From an uncultured Pseudomonadota bacterium (GTDB lineage: Bacteria > Pseudomonadota > Gammaproteobacteria > Methylococcales > Methylomonadaceae), in NCBI GenBank assembly GCA_903867225.1, contig CAIPQN010000082.1:1-58164 (forward strand): a stretch of DNA of 58,164 bases. The letters are read 5' to 3'. A model generated the notes under the pieces. The model was not told the origin of the DNA and searched no databases. It saw only the letters and a program-made list of their open reading frames with translations. Below, piece after piece: positions 10,501-17,579 of this stretch (the first letter of the stretch is position 1; each line of letters begins with the position of its first letter). The position numbers and the translations under genes were made by a program.

Positions 10501-12110
10501 GGCGAATCGAAAACTCTCAAACAAGTCGATTTTGTCCACAAAAAACACAAAATCGTTATCGAAGTGGATGGACCTTGGCATTTTTTGCCGATTCATTCAG
10601 AGGAACAATTAGCCATCGTTCAAGCACGCGACCATTTGCTACATCAAGAAATTATGCGGCGCAATTGGCGGTTAATTCGCTTGTCGATGCAAGGCTTCAA
10701 AGGCAGCACGGGCAAATTGATTACGCCTACGTTGAAAATGTTGTTCAGCAAAATAGACGACAAGATGTGGACGGGGGTGTTGTGTTTCGGAAGCCTGTAC
10801 GAGCTACGTTTTTGGGATGGCATCAAGGTTATGATCTTGAAGTAGATCACCCTGAACACAATTTTTTATTGTCTTCGGGGTTATGTTGTTCAAATTCCCA
10901 TTCTGCCGCTTACGCCCTCGTCGCCTATCAAACAGCCTGGCTCAAAGCCCATTATCCAGCAGCATTTATGGCAGCGGTACTTTCTGCTGATATGGATAAC
11001 ACCGACAAAATCGTTATTAACATCGAAGAATGTCGCGCACTTAAAATCAAAATCGTTCCGCCCTCAATCAATTATTCAGATTTTAAATTTACTGTGAACG
11101 ACAACGGTGAGTTGGTTTACGGGTTAGGCGCATTGAAAGGCGCGGGCGAAGCCGCACTTTTAGACATGATTGCAGAACGAAAAATTAACGGTTTATTTTT
11201 GAGTTTGCATGATTTATGTCAACGTGTTGATTTACGAAAATTTAATAAGCGCGTTTCTGAAGCGCTCATAAAAGCAGGAGCTTTCGACGAATTCGACCCA
11301 AACCGCGCCGCGCATTTGGCAGAATTGCCTACCGCTCTGCAAATTGCTGAACATAAAAACAAAATGAAAATTGCAGGGCAAAGCGATTTATTTGGTTTAG
11401 GGGGCGGTAGCGATGAAACGGAAGAATCTGAAAACAAAACCTATGCCATTAACGTCGAGCCTTGGTCAGAAAAATTTAAATTCAGCGAAGAAAAAAACGT
11501 TTTAGGATTATTTTTAACAGGGCATCCCATTGATCAATATGCCGACGAATTACGAAAACTCGTATCACGAAATTTAGCGACTCGTATCGCAGAAATTGTT
11601 CCAGAGCGGCGTTCTAATCTTGTGAAGGTAGCGGGATTAGCGATTGACATTGGATCACGTCAAAATAAACAAGGAAAATCACGCGGTTTTGCGATTATCG
11701 ATGACAATACTGCACGTTTAGAAATTGTGGCACACCGCGAAATTTATGACGACAACAAGCAATTTTTCACCACCGATTACAAAGACCGTTTGTTAATTAT
11801 CGAAGGGAATTTGGCTCTGGATAATTATTTGAATATGCCAATTTTGACAGTAGATAAAATTTATCCGATTGAGCAAGCACGAAAAACGTTGCAACTTACG
11901 TTCAAAAATAATGCTGCCCAATTTGAAAAATTGGCTGGAATTTTACAAACCGTAAAAGGCGGAGAAACGCAGGTTTTAATTGATTATTACGGCGATAATG
12001 CTCGCGCCACATTACGTTTAAGTAATGCGTGGCAGGTCGAAGCCAGCGATGAGTTGTTGCACGAATTAAAAATATGGCTCGGAAATACTGCGATTCGATT
12101 GAGTTATTAA
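7527..12110 (+). CDS. dnaE: DNA polymerase III alpha subunit, intein-containing precursor
   Basis: The replicative polymerase. The N-terminal PHP domain begins FIHLRVHTEYSLIDG. The polymerase active-site aspartates lie in MPDFDIDF (residues ~395-402). The palm and beta-binding region and the C-terminal OB/tau-binding part follow. The open frame is 1527 codons; removing the 373-residue intein (residues 751-1123) leaves 1154, the normal length for DnaE1. The flanking exteins join exactly at GYGFNK / SHSAAYALV, one of the most conserved sites in the family. ATG 7527 and ATG 7533 are both possible starts. An overlapping gene lies inside the intein in another frame. ampD follows after 3 bp, so the two are likely cotranscribed. 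Confidence 0.95.
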   Translation: MPMSPKFIHLRVHTEYSLIDGLVKIKPLVKKLTELQMPAVAITDHVNLFGLVKMYKTATSQGIKPIAGSDVLIFNSDEPDNPYRLTLLAQNHKGYVTLTELVSQAYQHGQSKDGVPMIRREWIEQNHEGLIALSGAMQGDIGRALVADKKDDALHFAMYWQNLFPNRFYLELQRVGKLNEENYIAAAIDVAFALNLPVVATNDVRFLKQTEFAAHEVRVCINQGRVLDDARRPKDYTDQQYLRSAEEMQALFADIPEALENSVEIAKRCSLTLVLGKNYLPDFPTPEGMTINDLIIVESEKGLLERLQHHKVPDENAYHERLKIELDVITQMGFSGYFMIVADFIQWAKNHGIPVGPGRGSGAGSLVAYVLKITDLDPIEFELLFERFLNPERVSMPDFDIDFCMDRRDEVIDYVADHYGRDQVSQIITYGSMAAKAVIRDVGRVLSLGYGFVDRLAKMIPTEVGITLSDALKNSPEMQQAYNTEEDVKTLIDMALILEGTARNAGKHAGGVVIAPTKLTDFTPLYCDHEGNNLVTQFDKSDVESVGLVKFDFLGLRTLTIIDWALQTIDVQNAKKGLPPVDISQIPRDDFASYDLLKKGLTTAVFQLESRGMKELIKKLLPDCFNDIIALVALFRPGPLESGMVDDYVNVKHKRKPAEYAHPILEPILEPTNGVILYQEQVMQIARELSGYTLGGADILRRAMGKKDSKEMANQRAVFVSGAVVNEVTEETANYVFDLVDKFSGYGFNKTIAKNTQVRTIVGDKNIEDCQAGDVVFSMNADGSVVQSNVVALHDHGSVPLWLVEFDDDTREKCTLDHKWLTDEGQIPLWQILQMGNQVWGNRAETSGHFDSPKTMSNVHESNSHGSQFGQGHRNVLRRNCKNTQKSQRTFSIVRGMSRQTARNSGANLQKFSAYGRNASKIFGNGEEDIGTLRYSRAAFSTIKKLASGKYRKIRGNSRKSLCVAQTIENGNVFRAVSDRKGFYTKCAAELWRIENSQTSRFCPQKTQNRYRSGWTLAFFADSFRGTISHRSSTRPFATSRNYAAQLAVNSLVDARLQRQHGQIDYAYVENVVQQNRRQDVDGGVVFRKPVRATFLGWHQGYDLEVDHPEHNFLLSSGLCCSNSHSAAYALVAYQTAWLKAHYPAAFMAAVLSADMDNTDKIVINIEECRALKIKIVPPSINYSDFKFTVNDNGELVYGLGALKGAGEAALLDMIAERKINGLFLSLHDLCQRVDLRKFNKRVSEALIKAGAFDEFDPNRAAHLAELPTALQIAEHKNKMKIAGQSDLFGLGGGSDETEESENKTYAINVEPWSEKFKFSEEKNVLGLFLTGHPIDQYADELRKLVSRNLATRIAEIVPERRSNLVKVAGLAIDIGSRQNKQGKSRGFAIIDDNTARLEIVAHREIYDDNKQFFTTDYKDRLLIIEGNLALDNYLNMPILTVDKIYPIEQARKTLQLTFKNNAAQFEKLAGILQTVKGGETQVLIDYYGDNARATLRLSNAWQVEASDELLHELKIWLGNTAIRLSY
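9777..10895 (+). mobile_element. Intein in dnaE (373 residues)
   Basis: Splicing blocks are readable in the DnaE frame. Block A is TIAKNTQVRTIVG, followed by EDCQAGDVVFSM. Block B is CTLDHKWLTDEG with the expected Thr-x-x-His. Block F is YDLEVDHPEHNFLLSSG, and the element ends CCSN before extein Ser+1. Unusual points: residue 1 is Thr rather than Cys, Ser or Ala, and the penultimate residue is Ser rather than His. A Trp follows the block B His by two places, as in class 3 inteins, but block F lacks their Cys. Roughly residues 92-336 in this frame show no homing-endonuclease motif, because that domain is encoded in the +1 frame of the same DNA. Confidence 0.9.
9949..10845 (+). CDS. Homing-endonuclease-like protein nested out of frame inside the dnaE intein
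   Basis: This reading frame is +1 relative to dnaE. It could start at ATG 9949 with GGAG 7 bases upstream (ATG 9946 and TTG 9943 are alternatives), giving 298 residues. The N-terminal half carries two copies of the same motif, CGEIV then C-x12-H-x3-C-x2-C, with identical spacing: two tandem zinc fingers. Residues ~165-250 form a PD-(D/E)XK-type core: QVDFVHKKHKIVIEVDGPWHF, then QARDHLLHQEIMRRNWRLIRLS. This resembles Vsr/EDxHD endonucleases and RAP domains. The DnaE frame translation of the same bases shows no motif, yet has no stop codon over ~900 bases. Probable job: cut intein-less dnaE alleles. A pair of compensating sequencing indels is the main alternative. Confidence 0.8.
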   Translation: MTHEKNVPLTTSGLPTKDKSRSGKSYKWETKCGEIVPRLRDISIHQKQCPTCMSQIRTGPSSGKDIVMYCGEIVKTHKNRKEHFQSCEACHVRRREIRVQTCKNLVHTDEMRQRYSETAKKTSARSDIQEQRSVQLKNWRVENTEKFEEIRAKAYASPKLSKMEMYLEPYLIEKGFTRSVRLSCGESKTLKQVDFVHKKHKIVIEVDGPWHFLPIHSEEQLAIVQARDHLLHQEIMRRNWRLIRLSMQGFKGSTGKLITPTLKMLFSKIDDKMWTGVLCFGSLYELRFWDGIKVMILK

Positions 12111-12113
12111 ATT

Positions 12114-12650
12114 ATGAACATTCAAAATCATTGGTTTACTAACATTACACACGTTTTATCACCAAATTTTAATAACCGTCCTGATGAAAATGAAATTTCG
12201 TTGCTGGTAATTCATTGCATCAGTTTACCGCCGAATCAATTTGGTGACGGTTATATTGAAGATTTATTTTGTAACCGATTAAATCTTGATGCTCATTCTT
12301 ATTTTCAAGAAATTCACACGCTGCAAGTTTCCGCGCATTTGTTAATTCGTCGTGACGGAGAATGTGTGCAATTTGTGCCGTTTAACAAACGTGCGTGGCA
12401 CGCGGGAATTTCATGTTTTCAAGCGCGTGAAAATTGTAATGATTTTTCAATTGGCATTGAGTTGGAAGGCTCTGAAACGATTGCTTACACCGAAGCACAA
12501 TATGAAAAATTAAATGCGGTTATTGCCGAATTAGTTGAAGCGTATCCAACATTAAAAAATATCGCAGGACATTCTGACATTGCGCCCGAACGTAAAACAG
12601 ATCCTGGGGCATCGTTTGATTGGTCAAAAATTAAGTCGTTTGGCGCGTAA
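12114..12650 (+). CDS. ampD: 1,6-anhydro-N-acetylmuramyl-L-alanine amidase
   Basis: A cytosolic zinc amidase of peptidoglycan recycling that removes the peptide from anhydro-muropeptides. The 178 residues closely follow enterobacterial AmpD. The first zinc ligand is His34 in LLVIHCISLPP; the others lie in AGHSDIAPERKTDPG (His and Asp). The core VSAHLLIRRDGE...NKRAWHAGIS...FSIGIELEG is intact. It starts 3 bp after dnaE and its last 20 bases overlap the convergent queG. Confidence 0.95.
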   Translation: MNIQNHWFTNITHVLSPNFNNRPDENEISLLVIHCISLPPNQFGDGYIEDLFCNRLNLDAHSYFQEIHTLQVSAHLLIRRDGECVQFVPFNKRAWHAGISCFQARENCNDFSIGIELEGSETIAYTEAQYEKLNAVIAELVEAYPTLKNIAGHSDIAPERKTDPGASFDWSKIKSFGA

Positions 12651-13674
12651 TTGCCCATAAAATATGCTCTCGAACTAATTCTGAATCAAACGTTAAGCGT
12701 TCATTTAAGGCTTTTAAAATAACTTCGCTTTTCGGCGCATTTCCTAAAGCAACAGCGATATTTCGCAACCAACGTTCATAACCAATGCGCCGAATTGCCG
12801 AACCTTCTGTTTTGGTTAAAAACTCCGTTTCAGACCACACGAAAACACTTAACAATTCTTGTGAATTTAAATTGTGGCGCGGATTAAAATCAGATTCTTT
12901 GGTTAAATTCGCAAATCGATTCCACGGGCAAATCAATTGGCAATCATCACAACCGTAAATTCGATTACCAATCAACGAACGAAATTCTTCGGGAATTGCG
13001 CCATGTAATTCAATCGTTAAATACGACACACAACGCCGAGCATCGATTTGATAGGGCGCAATAATCGCTTGAGTTGGACAAATGGTTAAACACGCGCTGC
13101 ATTCGCCGCAATGTGAAGTCATAGGTTCATCAATGGGCAAATCCAAATCGGTGTAGATTTCACCCAAAAAAAACCACGAACCTGCTTTGCGATTGATTAA
13201 ATTTGAATGTTTGCCAATCCAACCTAAACCTGCTTTTTCAGCAATCGCTTTTTCTAAAACCGGCGCACTGTCCACAAAGGCGCGATAACCAAATACGCCG
13301 ATTTCGGTTTGAATTTTGTCAGCTAATTTTTGCAAACGTTGACGCATCAGTTTGTGATAATCGCGTCCAAGCGCGTAACGCGAAATATAAGCCGTATTTT
13401 CAGCGGTTAAAATATGTTTTATTTCATTTTGATTTTCGGGCAAATAATCGAGCCGCACAGAAATAATGCTTTTAGTATTTTCGTGGAGTAGGGCAGGGCG
13501 ACTACGTTTTAAACCGTGCCGCACCATATAATCGAGTTCACCGTGAAAATCGTTTGCTAACCATGTTTGTAAACGCGCTTCAGCTTGAGATAAATCCGTA
13601 TTCGTGATGCCAACTTGTTGAAAACCAAGTTCTTCGCCCCACGCTTTTATTTTTTCACAAAGTATTTTTGACAT
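12631..13674 (-). CDS. queG: Epoxyqueuosine reductase
   Basis: A cobalamin- and iron-sulphur-dependent enzyme for the last step of queuosine tRNA modification. The 347 residues include two [4Fe-4S] motifs, HCGECSACLTICPTQAI and YGCDDCQLICPWNRF, and the C-terminal HEAT-like region (GYERWLRNIAVALGN). It is convergent with ampD, overlapping it by 20 bases at the 3' ends. Upstream lies the terminator of the sppA unit, so it likely has its own promoter close to 13680-13750. Confidence 0.95.
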   Translation of the reverse strand: MSKILCEKIKAWGEELGFQQVGITNTDLSQAEARLQTWLANDFHGELDYMVRHGLKRSRPALLHENTKSIISVRLDYLPENQNEIKHILTAENTAYISRYALGRDYHKLMRQRLQKLADKIQTEIGVFGYRAFVDSAPVLEKAIAEKAGLGWIGKHSNLINRKAGSWFFLGEIYTDLDLPIDEPMTSHCGECSACLTICPTQAIIAPYQIDARRCVSYLTIELHGAIPEEFRSLIGNRIYGCDDCQLICPWNRFANLTKESDFNPRHNLNSQELLSVFVWSETEFLTKTEGSAIRRIGYERWLRNIAVALGNAPKSEVILKALNERLTFDSELVREHILWAITRQTT

Positions 13675-13700
13675 GATTGATGGTGAGTATCGAAATAAAA

Positions 13701-13732
13701 AAACCGCTTTTGAATACTCTCAAAAGCGGTTT
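13701..13732 (-). terminator. Intrinsic terminator after the sppA unit
   Basis: A perfect 13-bp stem (AAACCGCTTTTGA and its complement) with a 6-base loop. On the minus strand it is followed by a run of T residues, so it ends transcription coming from the sppA pair. On the plus strand the following tract is weaker. Confidence 0.8.
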
Positions 13733-13747
13733 TGTTTGAATATATTT

Positions 13748-14122
13748 TTATTGTTCTTTTAATATATTTTGTTTTGGTGGTGGTGGTGGTGGGTTTCTAA
13801 TTAATTCTGCAGCTTCTTCTTCAGCAATTTTCATTTCTCGATATTCGTTTTTACTCATGACTTTCGGCTCAATTTTTGGCGGTGGGAAATACGCTCTAAT
13901 AAATTGCTTTGCAAAGATATTGTCCACCGACAGCACAGGAATCAGCAAAATCAACAATGCGCCAATCGCTACAAATGCAGGATTCATAATGGTTGAAAGC
14001 CAATAAGCCATTAAACCGCCAATAAACAAACGGGTAAAACTTGGCATTTTTACTACTTTTACTGGTGGCTCTTTTTTTACAGGTTCCTCTTTTACCTTTT
14101 TTTCTTTTTTATCTGCCATCAT
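13748..14122 (-). CDS. Small membrane protein partner of SppA-like peptidase
   Basis: 124 residues with no recognised family. The N-terminus is highly charged and Lys/Glu/Pro-rich (KKEKKVKEEPVKKEPPVK). One or two hydrophobic segments follow (FIGGLMAYWLST and AFVAIGALLILLIPVLS), then a charged tail with a run of six prolines. It begins 10 bases after the sppA-like stop, with a clear ribosome site, so it is cotranscribed. Function unknown; a membrane accessory to the peptidase is a guess from position. Confidence 0.7.
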   Translation of the reverse strand: MMADKKEKKVKEEPVKKEPPVKVVKMPSFTRLFIGGLMAYWLSTIMNPAFVAIGALLILLIPVLSVDNIFAKQFIRAYFPPPKIEPKVMSKNEYREMKIAEEEAAELIRNPPPPPPKQNILKEQ

Positions 14123-14132
14123 TTTCTCCTGA

Positions 14133-15083
14133 TTAACGTAATGACACGGGTTGTAAAAAACTACTCAATGCGTGTCCAAATGACGCGCCTAAACGTCCAG
14201 CGAGTCGATCAAATAAATGTTCTTGTGGTGTGAAATTCACTTCATCTTCCGCACCAATGATATTTTTAGCAATTTCATGTTGCGTGGCAAAATCATCAAC
14301 CAAACCTATTTTCACCGCTTCTTCACCCGACCAAACCAAGCCAGAAAACATATCGGGAGATTCTTTTAAACGTGTACCGCGTCCAGTTCTTACGGCTGAA
14401 ATAAATTGTTGATGCACTTGATTTAACAAGTTTTGCATATAAATCGTTTCGTTTTCTTTGCGCGGTGTGAATGGATCAAGCATCGCTTTGTGTGAACCTG
14501 CGGTTAATAAACGACGTTCTACGCCCAACTTTTGCATCACATCGACAAACCCAAAACCATCCATCAACACGCCAATTGAACCCACTAAACTTGCGGAATT
14601 AACAAAAATTTTATCGCTCGCCGAGGCAATGTAATAGCAGCCCGAAGCACACATATCGCTAACAACAGTATAAATTGGCAATGTTGGATGTTCTTTTTTG
14701 ATACGACGAATTTCATCATAAACATAAGCCGATTGAACGGGGCTGCCACCTGGTGAATTCGCGTGCAAAATAATACCTTTCGTATGTTTATCTTCAACAG
14801 CATCACGCAAACCTTCGATAATTGAATCGGCATTTGCATCTTTGTCTTCTGAAATTTGTCCGACTAAATTAATAATGGCGGTGTGATCTTCGCTTTTGGA
14901 AACATGATGATTGCCCATTTTTGGATAAATTGTGGCACCAAAAATTGCGAATAAATAAATAAACAATAGGCTTTTAAATGCGATACCCCAACGGCGAGCG
15001 CGAGTTTGTTCCGTGATTGCAGCAAGAGCGACTTTTTCAATTAAATCGCGTTCCCAGCCTGAATTAGGTGGTGGATGTTCCAT
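14133..15083 (-). CDS. sppA: Signal peptide peptidase SppA-like serine protease (family S49)
   Basis: A membrane-anchored protease that degrades cleaved signal peptides and other membrane peptides. It has 316 residues, the short single-domain type. The N-terminal transmembrane helix is at ~35-52 (SLLFIYLFAIFGATIY). NSPGGSP, the nucleophile Ser in DMCASGCYYIAS and the general-base Lys in AGSHKAMLDPF are all present. The second gene of the unit encodes a small membrane protein. Confidence 0.92.
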   Translation of the reverse strand: MEHPPPNSGWERDLIEKVALAAITEQTRARRWGIAFKSLLFIYLFAIFGATIYPKMGNHHVSKSEDHTAIINLVGQISEDKDANADSIIEGLRDAVEDKHTKGIILHANSPGGSPVQSAYVYDEIRRIKKEHPTLPIYTVVSDMCASGCYYIASASDKIFVNSASLVGSIGVLMDGFGFVDVMQKLGVERRLLTAGSHKAMLDPFTPRKENETIYMQNLLNQVHQQFISAVRTGRGTRLKESPDMFSGLVWSGEEAVKIGLVDDFATQHEIAKNIIGAEDEVNFTPQEHLFDRLAGRLGASFGHALSSFLQPVSLR

Positions 15084-15261
15084 AATATTTTAACCGTTAA
15101 ATTGTAAAAATGTGACTGCGATGAAATTGCGTTGTGTTGAATAATTATAATGATAAACGAAAGAAGCGGTGGTAGTGCTACACTTTTGTCTACAAGATAA
15201 TCAAAAACACAAATCAAGCATCTTGAACCAAAACTATTTACCCTTTAATTCAAATTTTATA

Positions 15262-17034
15262 ATGTTAAAAAAATTTCTTCATTCTTCGTTTTTACCTATT
15301 TATTCAACTGCCTTTTTTTATGCGTTTTATTACTTAATTAGTGCATGGCAATTTGATGTTGAAATGGCATTCACATCCATGCCACTCGATTATTTTTTCC
15401 AGTTAATGCTGGCGTATATTTTATTTGCAATGTCGCGGCGTGCATGGATTTTTCTGATTTTACACGCGCTGATTATGGGGATTTTATATTTGGGTAATCC
15501 CATTAAAATCGCTTTTTTTGGTGGTCCATTGATGCCTGACGATATTTTTGCGTTGCGTTCATTGTTATTAATTTTAAGTGGTTGGAAATTCTTTGCGTTA
15601 GCTTTGCCATTAGTTGCTTTGGGAGGTTTGCTTATTTTCAATCTCAAATTACGCCGATTGCATAATTATATCGGCGGTGTTTTTGCAGGATTATTGACCA
15701 TAACGACGATATATCAGCCGAATGTTATCGTTGAACCCATTGATACTTATATTGGCACAACGCCTTGGAATCAACGCTCTAATTATTTTTGGCAAGGCGC
15801 AACTATTCACACATTAGTTGAAACAGCACGATATTTTTTAACGGCAGATTCTGCACCCGATGAAGACGAAGCAAAACGTGCAGCTAAACAATTACTCAGT
15901 CAGCAATCAGAAACAAATACGTTTGAAGATTTCACGCCGCGCAACGTGCATATTGTGTTGTTGGAATCGTTTTGGGACGCAAATAATTTAACAAAAGTTA
16001 AATTTAAAAAAAATCCGTTATCAGATGATTTTCGTAAATTATGGAAAAGTGCGAATAATTCAACCGCTCTTGTGTCTGTTTTTGCAGGAATGACCGCCAA
16101 TTCGGAATTTGAAGTTTTATGTGGTTTTCCAGTGACTAGAAACACGGTGAAATTTGAACGGCAACTGCTTAATGAAGTGCCTTGTTTACCGCATTTATTA
16201 GCTCAAAAAGGTTACAAAACGGTCGTGTCACATCCAAATGTTCCCGTGTTTTGGAATCGAGTAAACGCGTATCATCGGGTTGGTTTTCAAACATATTGGT
16301 CAGAAAAAGATTTTAATTTGGAAGATATTAACCGCGAATTTTTAGGTGACAGTTCATTGTATCGTCAGGTATTGGACAAAATATCTAATGATTTAACAAC
16401 GCAACAACCGATTCTTGATTATATCGTGACATATTTCGGGCATTGGGATTATCCATTGAATGATAGTCGTCCGCCCGTCATTAGTAGTTCTTCCAAAGTA
16501 GAAGAAGTCACCGCTTATGCCAATACGACTTACTACAAATCACAAGAATTTGCCGATTTCATTAAAGCACTACAAAAGAAAGATCCGAACGGAATTATCG
16601 TAGCATTTGGTGATCACTTGCCATTTTTGGGTGAAAATTTCGCGGGATATGTCGAATCAGGTTTTTTAACAAGTGATCGTGGTGAATTCACGGACGCGAT
16701 GTTTAAATCTTATGTCAGTACACCATTGTTAATTATTGATGGCAAAAAAGGCGCGTTAAAAGTCGGTAGTTTGCCACTTTATCAAGTACCAAAACTGATT
16801 TTAAATTTGCTGCATTTAAATCAAAAAACCATCATGGATTTTACCGCACCAACCAACGACAGAATGATTCGTCCGCTAACGGGTTTGCATTTTGATGAAT
16901 TCAAAGATGGGCGATTAGTCATCTGCAAAGAGCCACCTTATTCGCCCGAATGTCAGCAATCATTAACTTGGTTAAATGCCGTGGAAATTGTGAGCAATGA
17001 CTTGTTTATTGGAAAACAAGAAACCCGACCTTAA
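15262..17034 (+). CDS. LTA synthase/sulfatase-family membrane phosphotransferase
   Basis: A sulfatase-fold enzyme of the alkaline-phosphatase superfamily, akin to LtaS or OpgB phosphoglycerol transferases. About five N-terminal membrane segments cover residues 5-170. The periplasmic catalytic domain begins at NVHIVLLESFWD. Its nucleophile is probably the Thr in FAGMTANSEFEVLCG, and metal ligands lie in YFGHWDYP and VAFGDHLPFLG. I start at ATG 15262 (MLKKFLHSS); the open frame extends 31 codons upstream without a convincing start. In a Gram-negative the likely product is a phospho-decorated periplasmic glucan or lipid, but the substrate is not evident. Confidence 0.8.
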   Translation: MLKKFLHSSFLPIYSTAFFYAFYYLISAWQFDVEMAFTSMPLDYFFQLMLAYILFAMSRRAWIFLILHALIMGILYLGNPIKIAFFGGPLMPDDIFALRSLLLILSGWKFFALALPLVALGGLLIFNLKLRRLHNYIGGVFAGLLTITTIYQPNVIVEPIDTYIGTTPWNQRSNYFWQGATIHTLVETARYFLTADSAPDEDEAKRAAKQLLSQQSETNTFEDFTPRNVHIVLLESFWDANNLTKVKFKKNPLSDDFRKLWKSANNSTALVSVFAGMTANSEFEVLCGFPVTRNTVKFERQLLNEVPCLPHLLAQKGYKTVVSHPNVPVFWNRVNAYHRVGFQTYWSEKDFNLEDINREFLGDSSLYRQVLDKISNDLTTQQPILDYIVTYFGHWDYPLNDSRPPVISSSSKVEEVTAYANTTYYKSQEFADFIKALQKKDPNGIIVAFGDHLPFLGENFAGYVESGFLTSDRGEFTDAMFKSYVSTPLLIIDGKKGALKVGSLPLYQVPKLILNLLHLNQKTIMDFTAPTNDRMIRPLTGLHFDEFKDGRLVICKEPPYSPECQQSLTWLNAVEIVSNDLFIGKQETRP

Positions 17035-17570
17035 AGTAATTCTAACGCAAACATCAATCCATCTTCACGTCCATTCACCGCTTCGTAATAACCTTTACGC
17101 ACGCCGATTTCGTTAAAACCAATCGAATCATAAAGTGCAATTGCGCCCGTATTTGACGGGCGCACTTCTAAGAACATTTGCTCTGCTTCTTTTTTAGCAA
17201 TTGAAATTAAATGTTCTAAAATTTTTCGTCCAATGCCTTGTTTTTGTTCTTTTGGTGACACGCATAAATTCAAAATATGTGATTCACCAACTGCCATCGA
17301 CATAATGCCGTAACCCAAAATGTCGTCACCTAATTCGCAAACCCAGCAGTCATAACGGGTGTTTAAACAATCACGAAAAATATCTTCGCCCCACGGAAAT
17401 TGGTAGCTTGATTTTTCAATGGCGACAACTTGCGGTAAGTCGGAACGGTTCATTTTTCGTAAACGCATCAGCTCTTTGCGCCCCACAGAATCAGGAAAAA
17501 CTTTGGCATAAAACTCCACATCAGCATCATAAATAATAAAATCTTTTAATCGGTCTAATAATCCACGCAT
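17031..17570 (-). CDS. rimI: Ribosomal protein S18 alanine N-acetyltransferase
   Basis: A GNAT-fold acetyltransferase that acetylates the N-terminus of ribosomal protein S18. The core starts near residue 37 (LRKMNRSDLPQVVAIEKSSYQFPWGEDIF). It includes the acetyl-CoA loop SPKEQKQGIGRKILEHL and the C-terminal NTGAIALYDSIGFNEIGVRKGYY. The 179-residue frame has ~30 more N-terminal residues than the usual ~150, so an internal start is possible. It lies 9 bp after the uracil-DNA glycosylase gene, an operon. In enterobacteria the rimI neighbour is holD, which matters for the next entry. Confidence 0.9.
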   Translation of the reverse strand: MRGLLDRLKDFIIYDADVEFYAKVFPDSVGRKELMRLRKMNRSDLPQVVAIEKSSYQFPWGEDIFRDCLNTRYDCWVCELGDDILGYGIMSMAVGESHILNLCVSPKEQKQGIGRKILEHLISIAKKEAEQMFLEVRPSNTGAIALYDSIGFNEIGVRKGYYEAVNGREDGLMFALELL

Positions 17571-17579
17571 TTTTAATTC

